Positions 33,511 through 41,842 of a stretch of 64,000 nucleotides of DNA are shown here, one piece after another. How positions within the stretch are numbered: the first letter of the stretch is position 1; each line of letters starts with the position of its first letter. The notes beneath the pieces were generated by a model. It had not been told where the DNA came from. It did not search any database and worked only from the letters and a program-made list of their open reading frames with translations. Origin of the DNA: Marinimicrobium agarilyticum DSM 16975 (GTDB taxonomy: Bacteria > Pseudomonadota > Gammaproteobacteria > Pseudomonadales > Cellvibrionaceae); contig NZ_AUHU01000006.1 in the NCBI RefSeq assembly GCF_000423345.1, positions 186,001 to 250,000 on the forward strand, read 5' to 3'. Both the position numbers and the translations under genes were made by a program.

Positions 33511-35145
33511 TCAACGCTCTTTGGTGGAGAGCTGCTCAAACCAGAACAATCTCGAATGCGCCTCATCACCAAGCGACTGGGGTGCCGGATTGGCGGTCTC
33601 TCCGGTCATCAGCTCTCGTAGCAGGTCCATACGAAACGCGCCGGACAATACATCCATCCGGCCATTCCCGTCGAGATCGGCCACCACCATGGGAACCATA
33701 CCACGGTGATTGCCGGCAAGGGTCCGCGGCCGGAAATTCTGCTTGCCATCATTCTCGTACCAGATCATGGATTGGCGCTCGGGATCGTCCCAGTGATTAA
33801 CCCAACTGCTGGCGATGACATCTTGATAACCATCACCATTGATGTCGGCCACCGTCGCCTTGGCGGCACCGTAATAGCGTCCAATGTCGTGATAATCAAA
33901 CTTCAGGTTACCCCGATTGCGCAGCCACTGTACCCCATGATAAGGCTTGGGGTCGTTTTGTGTATCGAAAGCATCACCGTTGGTCATTATCAGGTCCGGC
34001 CGGCCATCCTGGTCCAGGTCCGCCGCCTGCAGTTGGGTAAAACCGTACATGGGGTGGGGCGCCCGGGCAATTTCCAAGGGGCGGTACTGGCCCTCCCCCG
34101 CGTTGATAAAGGCCATCACCACTTCGTGCTCCTGGGCGATAAGAGTGACCAGGTCCTGTCGGCCATTGCCATTGAGGTCCACGGGGACCACATTCAGAGC
34201 GCCACTCAAGCTTATCAAATCGTGCCGCTCAAACCGCCCGTCACCTCGATTTTCGAGCCACAGCACACCCCCCAGGTTATCCCCCCCAAACACCGCCACA
34301 GCCAGATCCAACCGTCCGTCATCATTCATATCCAGCACCTGCACATCGGCGATTCGACCAAGGCCTTCGTAGAGTAGCTGTTTGTCCAGATTCCCCGCCT
34401 CATCCTGCGCCAGTAGATACAGTTTGCCCTTCAGGCGGCCGCTCGGGGGCAACTCCCCGAGGTCTGCCACCACGATATCCATCCGGCCATTGCCCGTGTA
34501 ATCCAGCACCCGCGTTTGAATCGGCAGCGTAAAAGTGGCCAGAGGCGTTTCCCGCCAACGTATCCGATCATTGCCCTCAGCCTCCAGCAAGGTCAGTTGC
34601 TTTCGCTCGCCATCACACACCAGAAAAGCGTGCGCTGAGCGGCGACCAAAATCCTTCGGTGCCACCGGCTGAATATTGAGTATTTGGGGTACGGCGGAAC
34701 GCCCGCCAATACGCTGAACAGTCCACTGGCGTTCGTCTTCGGAGCGCGTAAGGGTAGGAAGCACGGGTAGCGCTTCGGGGCTTGAGCCGTAGTAAAGCGC
34801 TTTGATATGAGGGACGGCCTCGGAGGGAATCGCCTCCCCGCCAATACGCTTCTGCGCCAAGTCCACCATAGTATCGATAACGCCCGGCCAGCTGCGCTTG
34901 GGCAACAAGGAGGGGGAAGGTAGAGCGTGACAACCACCACAGAAACGCTCGGCCAGCTGGACAACGTCTTCCGCGGACTTGGGCTCTGACGGGGCGGCCG
35001 CATCCGACGCCTGGGCGGGTGAACCCAATGCATCCAGAAGTACCGCGCCCGACAGTAGCACAACGGCAAGAGTGTGGCGCCAGCGGACCGAAAAGACACA
35101 GGTCAATCGGCTTAAAAAAACTGAATTTCGATTCGATACGTTCAT
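33511..35145 (-). CDS. c-type cytochrome with FG-GAP/VCBS repeats (paralogue 1, nirK operon)
   Basis: This secreted protein of 544 residues has an N-terminal signal segment ending near SPAQA, a single c-heme motif CGGCH (about residue 69) in a short cytochrome-like domain, and then repeated FG-GAP/VCBS blades with acidic calcium-loop sequences such as DLNGNGRQD, DLDQDGRPD and DINGDGYQD. The repeats should form a beta-propeller. It shares long near-identical stretches with the protein at 39945 (HIKALYYGSSPEALP; GDAFDTQNDPKPYHGVQWL). AAGGAG precedes the ATG. It follows sco, nirV and nirK on the same strand, so a periplasmic part in nitrite respiration is inferred. No function is known to me for this architecture. 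Confidence 0.8.
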   Translation of the reverse strand: MNVSNRNSVFLSRLTCVFSVRWRHTLAVVLLSGAVLLDALGSPAQASDAAAPSEPKSAEDVVQLAERFCGGCHALPSPSLLPKRSWPGVIDTMVDLAQKRIGGEAIPSEAVPHIKALYYGSSPEALPVLPTLTRSEDERQWTVQRIGGRSAVPQILNIQPVAPKDFGRRSAHAFLVCDGERKQLTLLEAEGNDRIRWRETPLATFTLPIQTRVLDYTGNGRMDIVVADLGELPPSGRLKGKLYLLAQDEAGNLDKQLLYEGLGRIADVQVLDMNDDGRLDLAVAVFGGDNLGGVLWLENRGDGRFERHDLISLSGALNVVPVDLNGNGRQDLVTLIAQEHEVVMAFINAGEGQYRPLEIARAPHPMYGFTQLQAADLDQDGRPDLIMTNGDAFDTQNDPKPYHGVQWLRNRGNLKFDYHDIGRYYGAAKATVADINGDGYQDVIASSWVNHWDDPERQSMIWYENDGKQNFRPRTLAGNHRGMVPMVVADLDGNGRMDVLSGAFRMDLLRELMTGETANPAPQSLGDEAHSRLFWFEQLSTKER

Positions 35146-35218
35146 GCTCACTCCTTGAGCGCAGCTAACCATAATACGCCCGGGCAAGCACTACCCCAAA
35201 CAGAGTAACGGAGTAAGG

Positions 35219-35866
35219 TCAGGCCCCACCGTCGAGGCTCACAGCCTTCACAGCGCCAGTCACCGGCTGATTCAGCCCCTCCTGTCGGTGAACCACCTCA
35301 CCCTTGGCATTGAGCACAGCAATCACATTGCTGTGGTCGTAGCCGCCACTGGGGTTCTTGCGGTAGCGAACGCCCAGCAAAGCCGCCAGCGTGCGCACAT
35401 CCGCCGCCGAGCCTGTCGCGAAATGCCAAGCCTCGCCATCGGCGCGCACACTCTGAGCGTACTGGTTCAACGCCTCGGGAGTGTCGCCTTCGGTGTCAAA
35501 ACTCACCAGCAACAACGCCGCTTGCGAACGCCGCGCTTCGGGCAACGCTTGATAGATACGCTTCACATCCTGCACGAGCACCGGGCAAGCGGTCGTGCAA
35601 CTGGCGTATAACATCGTGATAATGACGGGCCGCCCCGCCAAATCTGCCAGCGTCAAAGCGTCACCACGATGGGTCTGCCATACGGCATCCAATTGGTGAA
35701 GCGATCCCTCCGGGACCCGGGAGGTCATGGGCAGCGGCGTGTGCGGCATGCCACTGTGCTGGTCGTGACCGTGATGTTCGCGCCCGGTCTGATCAAACCC
35801 CAAGGCACTCATGCCAGTGAGACCCAAGAGTGCAAAAAGCAGCCCCTTCAACATCGACGATTTCAT
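35219..35866 (-). CDS. SCO1/SenC-family copper chaperone
   Basis: This 215-residue exported thioredoxin-fold protein belongs to the SCO family, which delivers copper to cytochrome oxidases and other copper enzymes. It has an N-terminal hydrophobic signal, a His-rich stretch (REHHGHDQHSG), the metal-binding Cys pair in YASCTTACPVLV and a conserved His in GYDHSNVIAV. The ATG at 35866 has GGAG at good distance; an ATG at 35878 overlapping the nirV stop is also possible. In this operon its likely client is the copper enzyme NirK. Confidence 0.88.
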   Translation of the reverse strand: MKSSMLKGLLFALLGLTGMSALGFDQTGREHHGHDQHSGMPHTPLPMTSRVPEGSLHQLDAVWQTHRGDALTLADLAGRPVIITMLYASCTTACPVLVQDVKRIYQALPEARRSQAALLLVSFDTEGDTPEALNQYAQSVRADGEAWHFATGSAADVRTLAALLGVRYRKNPSGGYDHSNVIAVLNAKGEVVHRQEGLNQPVTGAVKAVSLDGGA

Positions 35867-35877
35867 AATAATCTCCA

Positions 35878-36618
35878 TCAAGGGTAGACGCAGCGGAAAC
35901 CCTGGTTGCTTGCGGTGGTCTCCGGGGAAAGATTGCTGCGCATCTGGTAGCGCAAAAGTGTGGCGTAATGGGCACTGTCGTAGCGGACAATCAAACGGCC
36001 GGTATCCCCGCAAGAGCCGCCACCGAAGTCGACTTGATCTCCATTGCCCAATAACAGCTGATAGTCCTCCAGCCATTCATTGACCGGTCCGATAAACCCG
36101 CTGAGACCGAGAGCCTTGTCCTCCAGGGTCGCTACCCGTTGCTCGCCGTACCAGGCAAAGACTGCATTGGCGTAATCCTGATCGCTGTGGCCGTTTAACC
36201 GCCGGCGCAAGTTCACAAGATATTCCCACTGCGCCAACGTCGGTAAGGCACCGCCTCGGGCTTCGCAGTAGGCCCGGGCGGCGTACCAGGAGACGTGTAC
36301 CACCGGCTCGCCCGGTTCACCATCAGGCTCCAGATCCGAGTGCCAGTGCTTGAGATACCCACCATCCTGAAACAACCCGGTTAGCGCCGAGCGTCGCCAA
36401 CCCGGGTGGGCCTGAACAAAGCCCGCATAGTCGGCTCGGGAGACCGGGTGCGGATCTACCCGAAAAGACTTTATCCATTCGGTCTGGACATCCCGGTCCA
36501 GCAGCACCGCGTGCTCAAACGTACCCTCTGGCACGGTCACCGGTGGCTCGGCCGCGTGGGCGCCCATCGCCCACGCCAACCCCACGATTCCGAGAAACTG
36601 AACGGCTTTCAGACCCAT
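35878..36618 (-). CDS. nirV: NirV-like protein (formylglycine-generating-enzyme fold)
   Basis: This 246-residue exported protein has a signal peptide ending near GAHAAEP and an FGE-sulfatase-type domain (PVSRADYAGFVQAHPGW, PVVHVSWYAARAYCEARGG, LPTLAQWEY and the C-terminal NQGFRCVYP). nirV genes next to copper nitrite reductase genes are known from several denitrifiers; their biochemical role is not settled. The stop overlaps the upstream start choice of sco. It sits 15 nt after nirK. Confidence 0.88.
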   Translation of the reverse strand: MGLKAVQFLGIVGLAWAMGAHAAEPPVTVPEGTFEHAVLLDRDVQTEWIKSFRVDPHPVSRADYAGFVQAHPGWRRSALTGLFQDGGYLKHWHSDLEPDGEPGEPVVHVSWYAARAYCEARGGALPTLAQWEYLVNLRRRLNGHSDQDYANAVFAWYGEQRVATLEDKALGLSGFIGPVNEWLEDYQLLLGNGDQVDFGGGSCGDTGRLIVRYDSAHYATLLRYQMRSNLSPETTASNQGFRCVYP

Positions 36619-36633
36619 GATGTTTACGCCCTA

Positions 36634-37770
36634 TTATTGAGCCGGTGCGGCAATCAAGGCGCCAGCCGCGCCGCGCTCGGCGTCGTGGAACTCGTGATCC
36701 ACCAGCTTGTACAGGCCGTCTTCTGGCACGATAAACTCCACCACAGCGCCATTACTGGCCCCAAGCAACACGGTCTGCATGCCCCGCCACTCGTTTTCCA
36801 GGTTGCCCTCATACCACACCCGATCGAAGATCGCTCCGATCACATGGAAACTGGAAGTGCCATTGGGGCCAGCGTTCAACACGTAGAGGCGCACACGATC
36901 ACCCTTGCTGGCTTTCAGTGGTTGGTCCATCAGTGCGGAAACGTGACCATTGAAAGTGACGTGGCTCGGGTTGTTTGCCATGGCGGCCTGGTGATCGTAG
37001 ATGTAGGAGTCACCCATTTTCTGGAGGTAAAACTCCGACTGAGTGATCACATATTCGTGGTCGGCCTCAGTGGGATAACCCTCTTTGGGCGACACCACGA
37101 CCGCGCCGTATTGGCCCATAGCGGTATGCATCAGCACACTGGAAGTGCCGCAGTGGTACATGTACACGCCCGGGTAGTTGGCGACCCATTCGAACTGGAT
37201 GGTTTCCCCGGGGGAGATGCTGCGCCATTTATCATCCGCGGCCACGGTTCCGCTGTGGAAGTCCATGGAGTGTGGCATGGGGGAAATGGCCGAGACGGGC
37301 TTCTGATAGGGGTTGTCGGCTAACTGACGGTAAAACGGAGCCGCATCTTTCGCAGGGCTGGTGACCACGACAGGCTCATCCGAGCGGTTCTTCATAGTAA
37401 AGATCACCCGGTCCCCCTCGCGTACATGCAGCACCGGACCCGGTACACTGCCACCGAAGGTCCAGGCGTTATAACTCACCCCCGGCGCCACTTCCACTTT
37501 CTGAGACAGAGTGTCCAGGCGCACATGGTGGGTTTTATTGCCTTTGTAATCGAGCTTCGCCAGGTGTGGGGAAGCGGTCATATATTCCCCGACCACGGCA
37601 TCACCCAGATAGTCTTCCCGATACACTTTGGCGTCGGGCATACCGTAGACTCGACCGTCCACGACAAACTCCTCCGCCGAAGAGACCGACGCAGTTTGGG
37701 AACAACCGGCCAACCACAAGGCCGACGCCACGCCTACTCCGACCGCTACTGATTTCATGACTGCTTTCAT
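36634..37770 (-). CDS. nirK: Copper-containing nitrite reductase NirK
   Basis: NirK reduces nitrite to nitric oxide in the periplasm. The 378-residue protein has a lipobox LAGC (20-23), so it is probably membrane anchored. Two cupredoxin domains follow. Type-2 copper ligands His172, His206 and His359 and the catalytic Asp170 and His309 are in place by motif (PHSMDFH, YHC, SSFHVIG, KLVDH). Type-1 ligands His167, Cys207 and His215 are present with the 8-residue Cys-His spacing of AniA-type enzymes. The residue five after His215, normally the axial Met, is Gln220; Met218 is near. About 30 residues (about 137-165) look inserted before PHSMDFH. It is downstream of a cytochrome c gene. Confidence 0.92.
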   Translation of the reverse strand: MKAVMKSVAVGVGVASALWLAGCSQTASVSSAEEFVVDGRVYGMPDAKVYREDYLGDAVVGEYMTASPHLAKLDYKGNKTHHVRLDTLSQKVEVAPGVSYNAWTFGGSVPGPVLHVREGDRVIFTMKNRSDEPVVVTSPAKDAAPFYRQLADNPYQKPVSAISPMPHSMDFHSGTVAADDKWRSISPGETIQFEWVANYPGVYMYHCGTSSVLMHTAMGQYGAVVVSPKEGYPTEADHEYVITQSEFYLQKMGDSYIYDHQAAMANNPSHVTFNGHVSALMDQPLKASKGDRVRLYVLNAGPNGTSSFHVIGAIFDRVWYEGNLENEWRGMQTVLLGASNGAVVEFIVPEDGLYKLVDHEFHDAERGAAGALIAAPAQ

Positions 37771-37811
37771 CGCTTTACTCTCTTTCTCTGAGGACCAAAA
37801 ATTTCAACGAA

Positions 37812-38204
37812 CTACCGCAACGCCTGAACAGACGCCTCGGAGATTTCACCGCCACTGCTGTTCAATTCCGAAAGGATATAAGCCACCAGATCCACCACTT
37901 TCTGGTTGTCGATATGACCCATGGGGGGCATGGCGCCGTTGTAATGGTTACCGTTCACCTCCAGGGGTCCGGATACGCCTTTAATAATGACCTTGGCGAG
38001 GTAGTCAGGGTTGCCGGCAATATTGGGGTTGTCGGCCAGCGGGGGGAAGGCCCCCTGTATTCCTGCGCCTTCAGCCTGATGGCAGGCCTGACAATTCTGC
38101 TGGTATACCGCTTTTCCGTTGGCGGGATCGGCGGCCCAAGCGTTGCCTGCCAGCGCCAACACCGCGCCGATGCCGAGTAAACATGACCTAATACACTGAG
38201 TCAT
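37812..38204 (-). CDS. Small c-type cytochrome upstream of nirK
   Basis: This 130-residue periplasmic class I cytochrome c has a signal peptide ending near GNAWAA and a heme motif CQACH with a distal Met in MPPMGH. The ATG at 38204 follows AGAGG; a longer frame to 38414 runs through a terminator and is not a gene start. It is 41 nt upstream of nirK and probably passes electrons to it, beside the azurin encoded at 49142. Confidence 0.9.
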   Translation of the reverse strand: MTQCIRSCLLGIGAVLALAGNAWAADPANGKAVYQQNCQACHQAEGAGIQGAFPPLADNPNIAGNPDYLAKVIIKGVSGPLEVNGNHYNGAMPPMGHIDNQKVVDLVAYILSELNSSGGEISEASVQALR

Positions 38205-38282
38205 AAGACACCTCTTTCTGCGATAAGAAGAAGGACAACGTGAGGCGCGGATAAGCCATGACTCCACCGCTTCCGACCGAAC

Positions 38283-38318
38283 AAAAAAAGGCCCGAAGAT
38301 GAAACCATCTTCGAGCCT
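38283..38318 (-). terminator. Intrinsic terminator in the leader of the nirK operon
   Basis: On the minus strand a 13-bp stem (38289-38301 with 38306-38318, one G-U pair) with a four-base loop is followed by seven T residues (38283-38289). It lies 79 bp before the cytochrome start codon, and no protein gene on this strand lies upstream of it within the 470 bp before the P450 gene. It must end either a small RNA or a leader transcript of the nirK operon. Confidence 0.8.
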
Positions 38319-38790
38319 GTTCAATGGAGATCTGGCATCGGCGTGAATAACAGCACTACTCCATGGTTTACCATGGGGATAGGCATACTCTCTGGCACAA
38401 TTGTTCATTCGCATCTCAGTCTGTTACGGGGAGGTCCAAAGCTGTTACGATCTCACCCACAACTCGATATAAACAGAAATTATTGCGCCGGAGTATTCCT
38501 CCGAATAGCTACCTCCCATGAATACCTCAACTACCTACTTTTAGACGCTAGAAAAAAGGTCGAAAGACCACTACTCAACAAGGAGTAGCCGGGAAGATCT
38601 TTGGCGGTAGCCCCGTGGAAACGTTTATGCCCGGCGCTGTACCATGAACTCCGGGAACCGTTACCGATTTAGCCCTTCCTGCTAAAGCCGTAAAACCACG
38701 AGCACACAATAACAACGTCACCGCCTCGCCTTGTGCTCTCCCTCACGGAGGGGTGCCGGCGCGCGCGCACGTTGTTCCGGGAGATCAGCA
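38319..38790. promoter_or_regulatory. Divergent nirK-operon/P450 control region
   Basis: This stretch has no convincing protein gene. It holds a NarL-type pair at 38572-38587, a small hairpin GGTC-GAAA-GACC (38558-38569), an inverted repeat CCATGG-TTTA-CCATGG (38361-38376), a TTTAGC/GCTAAA hairpin near 38677-38695, and arms AACAACGT (38711-38718) and ACGTTGTT (38769-38776) just before the P450 ribosome-binding site. No FNR box is seen. Confidence 0.5.
38572..38587. promoter_or_regulatory. NarL-type 7-2-7 site between nirK operon and P450
   Basis: TACTCAA (6 of 7) and AGGAGTA (7 of 7) with a 2-bp spacer match 13 of 14 NarL consensus positions. The site could serve either direction. Confidence 0.55.
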
Positions 38791-39948
38791 ATGACCGATG
38801 TGAAAAAAGAATACGACTGGGACCCCAGATCCGAGGAGGTTCTGCATCACCCTCTCGCCGCGTTCGATCAAATGCGAACCGAATGTCCGGTCGCCCATAG
38901 CGAGTATATGGGTTGGTCGGTGTTCCGGCACAAGGATGTACTCAGAGTGGTTGAGGATCATGAGACCTTCAGCAACCAGGTTTCCCAGCACCGGTCAGTG
39001 CCAAACGGGCTGGACAAGCCCGAGCATACTCCTTACAGAGCACTGATCGAGCCTTACTTTTCACAGGCGCGCATGGCGGGCTTCGAACCATTGTGCCGCG
39101 AGCTATCGGAAAATCTGATTCGTACCGTGCTCGGGCGGCAAGCCGTCGACATTATCCCGGAACTGGCCGAGAACTTTGCCCTGGAGATTCAGTGTGCCTT
39201 TCTTGGATGGCCCAACCATTTGCAAGAACCGCTTCGGCAGTGGGCTCATGAAAATCAGGAAGCCACACTTGCCGGTAACCGCGAGGCCATGAACGAGATT
39301 GCCCAGCGCTTCAGCCGCTATATTCACGACCTGCTGGAAAGCCGCCGCGAGCAGGGCGAATGGGCACCGGACGACGTGACCACGGAAATAATGAACAGCC
39401 GCATCAACGGTAACCCGATTTCTGAGAACGATATTGTCAGCATTCTCAGAAACTGGACCGTGGGGGAAATCGGCACTATCGCTGCGTCAATCGGACTGCT
39501 ATTGCAATACCTGTCGGAGCATTTGGATTTGCAGGATACCCTTCGTCGGGAGCCGGAACGAATTCCCGAAGCGGTGGAGGAGATTTTGCGTATTCACGGC
39601 CCGCTGGTTACCAACCGCCGCCGAACCACCCGGCCGGTCACCCTGGGGAGTCGTTCTGTCGGCTCCGACGAGCGCGTCACCGTCAACTGGGTATCGGCCA
39701 ACCGGGATGAGAGGGTATTCCCTGAGCCCGATCGTTTTCGCTGGGGGCGGGATCAGAGCCAGAACCTGCTGTATGGCGCTGGCCTGCATGTATGCCCTGG
39801 GGCGCCCCTGGCACGCCTGGAGCTTCGAGTGTTTCTTGAGGAGCTTCTTGCCGCCACCAATCGGGTCACGCCGAGTATCGGTAAAACACCGGTCAATGCC
39901 CACTATCCAGCCAGTGGCTACCAGCATTTGTGGCTGGACTTTTCTTAG
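38791..39948 (+). CDS. Cytochrome P450 with atypical I-helix
   Basis: This 385-residue soluble heme protein is a bacterial cytochrome P450: K-helix ExxR in EEILRIHG, and heme-ligand loop YGAGLHVCPGAPLARLE with the Cys thiolate. In the I-helix the usual (A/G)GxD/ET oxygen-activation motif reads GEIGT, so the acidic partner of the Thr is missing. The ATG at 38791 follows GGGAG. No ferredoxin or reductase gene is adjacent. The gene diverges from the nirK operon and its 3' end overlaps that of the NsrR-linked FG-GAP cytochrome by 4 nt. A role in NO chemistry is a guess from context. Confidence 0.88.
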   Translation: MTDVKKEYDWDPRSEEVLHHPLAAFDQMRTECPVAHSEYMGWSVFRHKDVLRVVEDHETFSNQVSQHRSVPNGLDKPEHTPYRALIEPYFSQARMAGFEPLCRELSENLIRTVLGRQAVDIIPELAENFALEIQCAFLGWPNHLQEPLRQWAHENQEATLAGNREAMNEIAQRFSRYIHDLLESRREQGEWAPDDVTTEIMNSRINGNPISENDIVSILRNWTVGEIGTIAASIGLLLQYLSEHLDLQDTLRREPERIPEAVEEILRIHGPLVTNRRRTTRPVTLGSRSVGSDERVTVNWVSANRDERVFPEPDRFRWGRDQSQNLLYGAGLHVCPGAPLARLELRVFLEELLAATNRVTPSIGKTPVNAHYPASGYQHLWLDFS

Positions 39949-41495
39949 GGAGTCGTCGCCTCATTCTTGAACAACAGCAGGCGAGCGGAGGGCTCGCGCT
40001 TGTCTTCTCGCATTGCCTCTGTGTCGAGGGCGATCCGATTATCCTCTCGCGAGAAGAACTCGGTAAGAATATCCATGCGAAAGGCGCCGGTCACAATATC
40101 CAGGCGGCCGTTGCCCGTGATATCCACCAGCTCCAGAGACACCAGACCGCGATGCTTACCGCTGACCGGCCGAGGCTGAAATTGCTGTCGGCCATTGTTC
40201 TCAAACCAGATGAGTGACTGACGTTTCGGGTCTTCCCAGTAGTTGGCCCAACTACTGGCCACCACATCCAGGTCCCCATCGCCGTCCATATCGCCAGCGG
40301 TGGCGTTGGCCGCGCCATAAAACCGGCCAATGTCGTGAACGGCGAACTTCAGATCGCCTTTGTTCTCCAGCCACTGGACGCCGTGATAGGGCTTGGGCTC
40401 GGTCTGGGTGTCAAAGGCATCGCCGTTGGTAAACAGAACGTCCGGGTCGCCGTCCCGGTCAAAATCGACGACTTCCATTCTGGTAGAGCCAAACAATGGA
40501 TGCCCGGCACTGACAAGATCCTTTCGCTCGAAACGGCCTTTGCCCTGGTTGATAAAGGCGACCAGCGTTTCATGCTCTTGGGCCACAAGGGTGAGGAGAT
40601 CGATTTTCCCGTCGCTGTTCAAATCGGCGGGCGTAATGTTCAGCGCGCCGCTCAACCCCAGCAGGTCGTGTTTTTTGTGGGAGCCGTCGGCCTCGCGTTC
40701 CAGCCAGAAGACCTCTCCCACATCGCCACCGCCGAAGACCGCCACGGCCAGGTCCAGATCGCCGTCCTGATCCAGGTCCAACGCCTGCACGTCGCTGACT
40801 CGCCCAAGCTGGTGCATCAGCCGTCGCTTTTCAAAGTCGCCGTTTTCATGCTGCTCCAGCAGGAACAGCTTCCCGGCGAGCATGCCGTTGGGCGGGAACT
40901 CTCCCAGATCCGCCACCAGGATGTCCTCGCGCCCGTCCCCGGTGTAGTCCAGTACCCGGGCGGTAATGGGAATATCGATCTCGGCCAGCACGGTTTCCCG
41001 CCACTCGGGGGCCTTTCCGCCCTCGGTTTCGAGCAGGAGCAGCTGATGCCCCTCGCCGTCACTCACCAGGAAGCTGTGGCGGGCCTCTCCCAGCGAGGTT
41101 GACTGAATGTTGAGTATCTGGGGAATGCGGGAAGGGGCACCGATCCCGCCCGGTGAGAAATGCACCGTCGGATGGGATTGATCAATGTAGGGCAGTTTGG
41201 GGAGGGCCTCGGGGCTGCTGCCAAAATACAGTGCCTTGATGTGCTTGACGGCCTCCGCCGGAATGAAGTCCTGCCCGGTACGGTTTTTGGCCAGTGTCAC
41301 CATGGAGTCGATCACGTAGGGCCAGCTGTTTTTCGGCAACAAGGCCGGCGACGGCACGGCGTGGCAGGACCCACAGTACTGCTGAACCAGGGGGAGAATG
41401 TCCTCGACGGTCTTGGGCTCGGCTGCTTGGACAACGGTTACCGCGCCGCACAACAAAGCCACGACTATCGCTTTTATTCCGGCTTGCACTTGCAT
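39945..41495 (-). CDS. c-type cytochrome with FG-GAP/VCBS repeats (paralogue 2, NsrR-linked)
   Basis: This exported protein of 516 residues is a paralogue of the product at 33511. It has a signal peptide (ending near VVQAAEP), one c-heme motif CGSCH (about residue 41) in YCGSCHAVPSPALLPKNSW, and FG-GAP repeats with loops such as DLDQDGDLD, DLNSDGKID, DFDRDGDPD and DMDGDGDLD. It lies 73 nt downstream of a small membrane-protein gene that has a near-consensus NsrR box, so the two are probably co-transcribed and NO-induced. The ATG at 41495 has GGAG very close; a GTG two codons later would have better spacing. Function unknown. Confidence 0.8.
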   Translation of the reverse strand: MQVQAGIKAIVVALLCGAVTVVQAAEPKTVEDILPLVQQYCGSCHAVPSPALLPKNSWPYVIDSMVTLAKNRTGQDFIPAEAVKHIKALYFGSSPEALPKLPYIDQSHPTVHFSPGGIGAPSRIPQILNIQSTSLGEARHSFLVSDGEGHQLLLLETEGGKAPEWRETVLAEIDIPITARVLDYTGDGREDILVADLGEFPPNGMLAGKLFLLEQHENGDFEKRRLMHQLGRVSDVQALDLDQDGDLDLAVAVFGGGDVGEVFWLEREADGSHKKHDLLGLSGALNITPADLNSDGKIDLLTLVAQEHETLVAFINQGKGRFERKDLVSAGHPLFGSTRMEVVDFDRDGDPDVLFTNGDAFDTQTEPKPYHGVQWLENKGDLKFAVHDIGRFYGAANATAGDMDGDGDLDVVASSWANYWEDPKRQSLIWFENNGRQQFQPRPVSGKHRGLVSLELVDITGNGRLDIVTGAFRMDILTEFFSREDNRIALDTEAMREDKREPSARLLLFKNEATTP

Positions 41496-41568
41496 CTCCG
41501 CTCGGGGAATGAACGCCGATTATAGAGTGGAATGACGCCGGATAAAACGCCAGGCTTTCCCGGCCCGC

Positions 41569-41790
41569 TCAGTCGACCGCACGCCCCAACTGCTTGAGGG
41601 CGGTCAAACGCAGCACATAACCCAGCTTGAAGAAGGCTGGAAAGACTATCAGCGCAATATGGGACGCCACTTGAGTGGCCAACCCGAGCGAGTGCGAAAA
41701 CATATACGCCAGTGAAAGCGCGCCGAGTGATAACACCAAACTCAGAAGCATGCCAGCGTGGGCGACGTGGAGCAGTTTGAGCGGGTTCAT
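41569..41790 (-). CDS. Small two-helix membrane protein behind an NsrR box
   Basis: This 73-residue protein has two hydrophobic segments (about 10-32 and 38-60) joined by a short turn, with His residues near both (LLHVAHAGM, SHSLGL, SHIALIVF). I do not recognise the family with certainty. A good ribosome-binding site (GGGGAGGG) precedes the ATG. It has a 21-of-23 NsrR site 30-52 bp upstream and is followed by the FG-GAP cytochrome, so a part in NO handling is inferred. Confidence 0.7.
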   Translation of the reverse strand: MNPLKLLHVAHAGMLLSLVLSLGALSLAYMFSHSLGLATQVASHIALIVFPAFFKLGYVLRLTALKQLGRAVD

Positions 41791-41819
41791 GGTGGCCCTC
41801 CCCGGATCTCGTTTGCCAT

Positions 41820-41842
41820 AAGATGTAATTTATATACATCTT
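41820..41842. promoter_or_regulatory. NsrR box upstream of the small membrane protein gene
   Basis: AAGATGTA and TACATCTT arms flank an AT-rich centre; 21 of 23 consensus positions match (N counted). It is the best NsrR-like site in the window. Confidence 0.75.

Noticed and set aside
38294-38313. AAGATG and CATCTT arms as an NsrR site before the nirK operon
   Set aside because: The arms are only 4 bp apart instead of 11 and belong to a terminator stem with a T-run.
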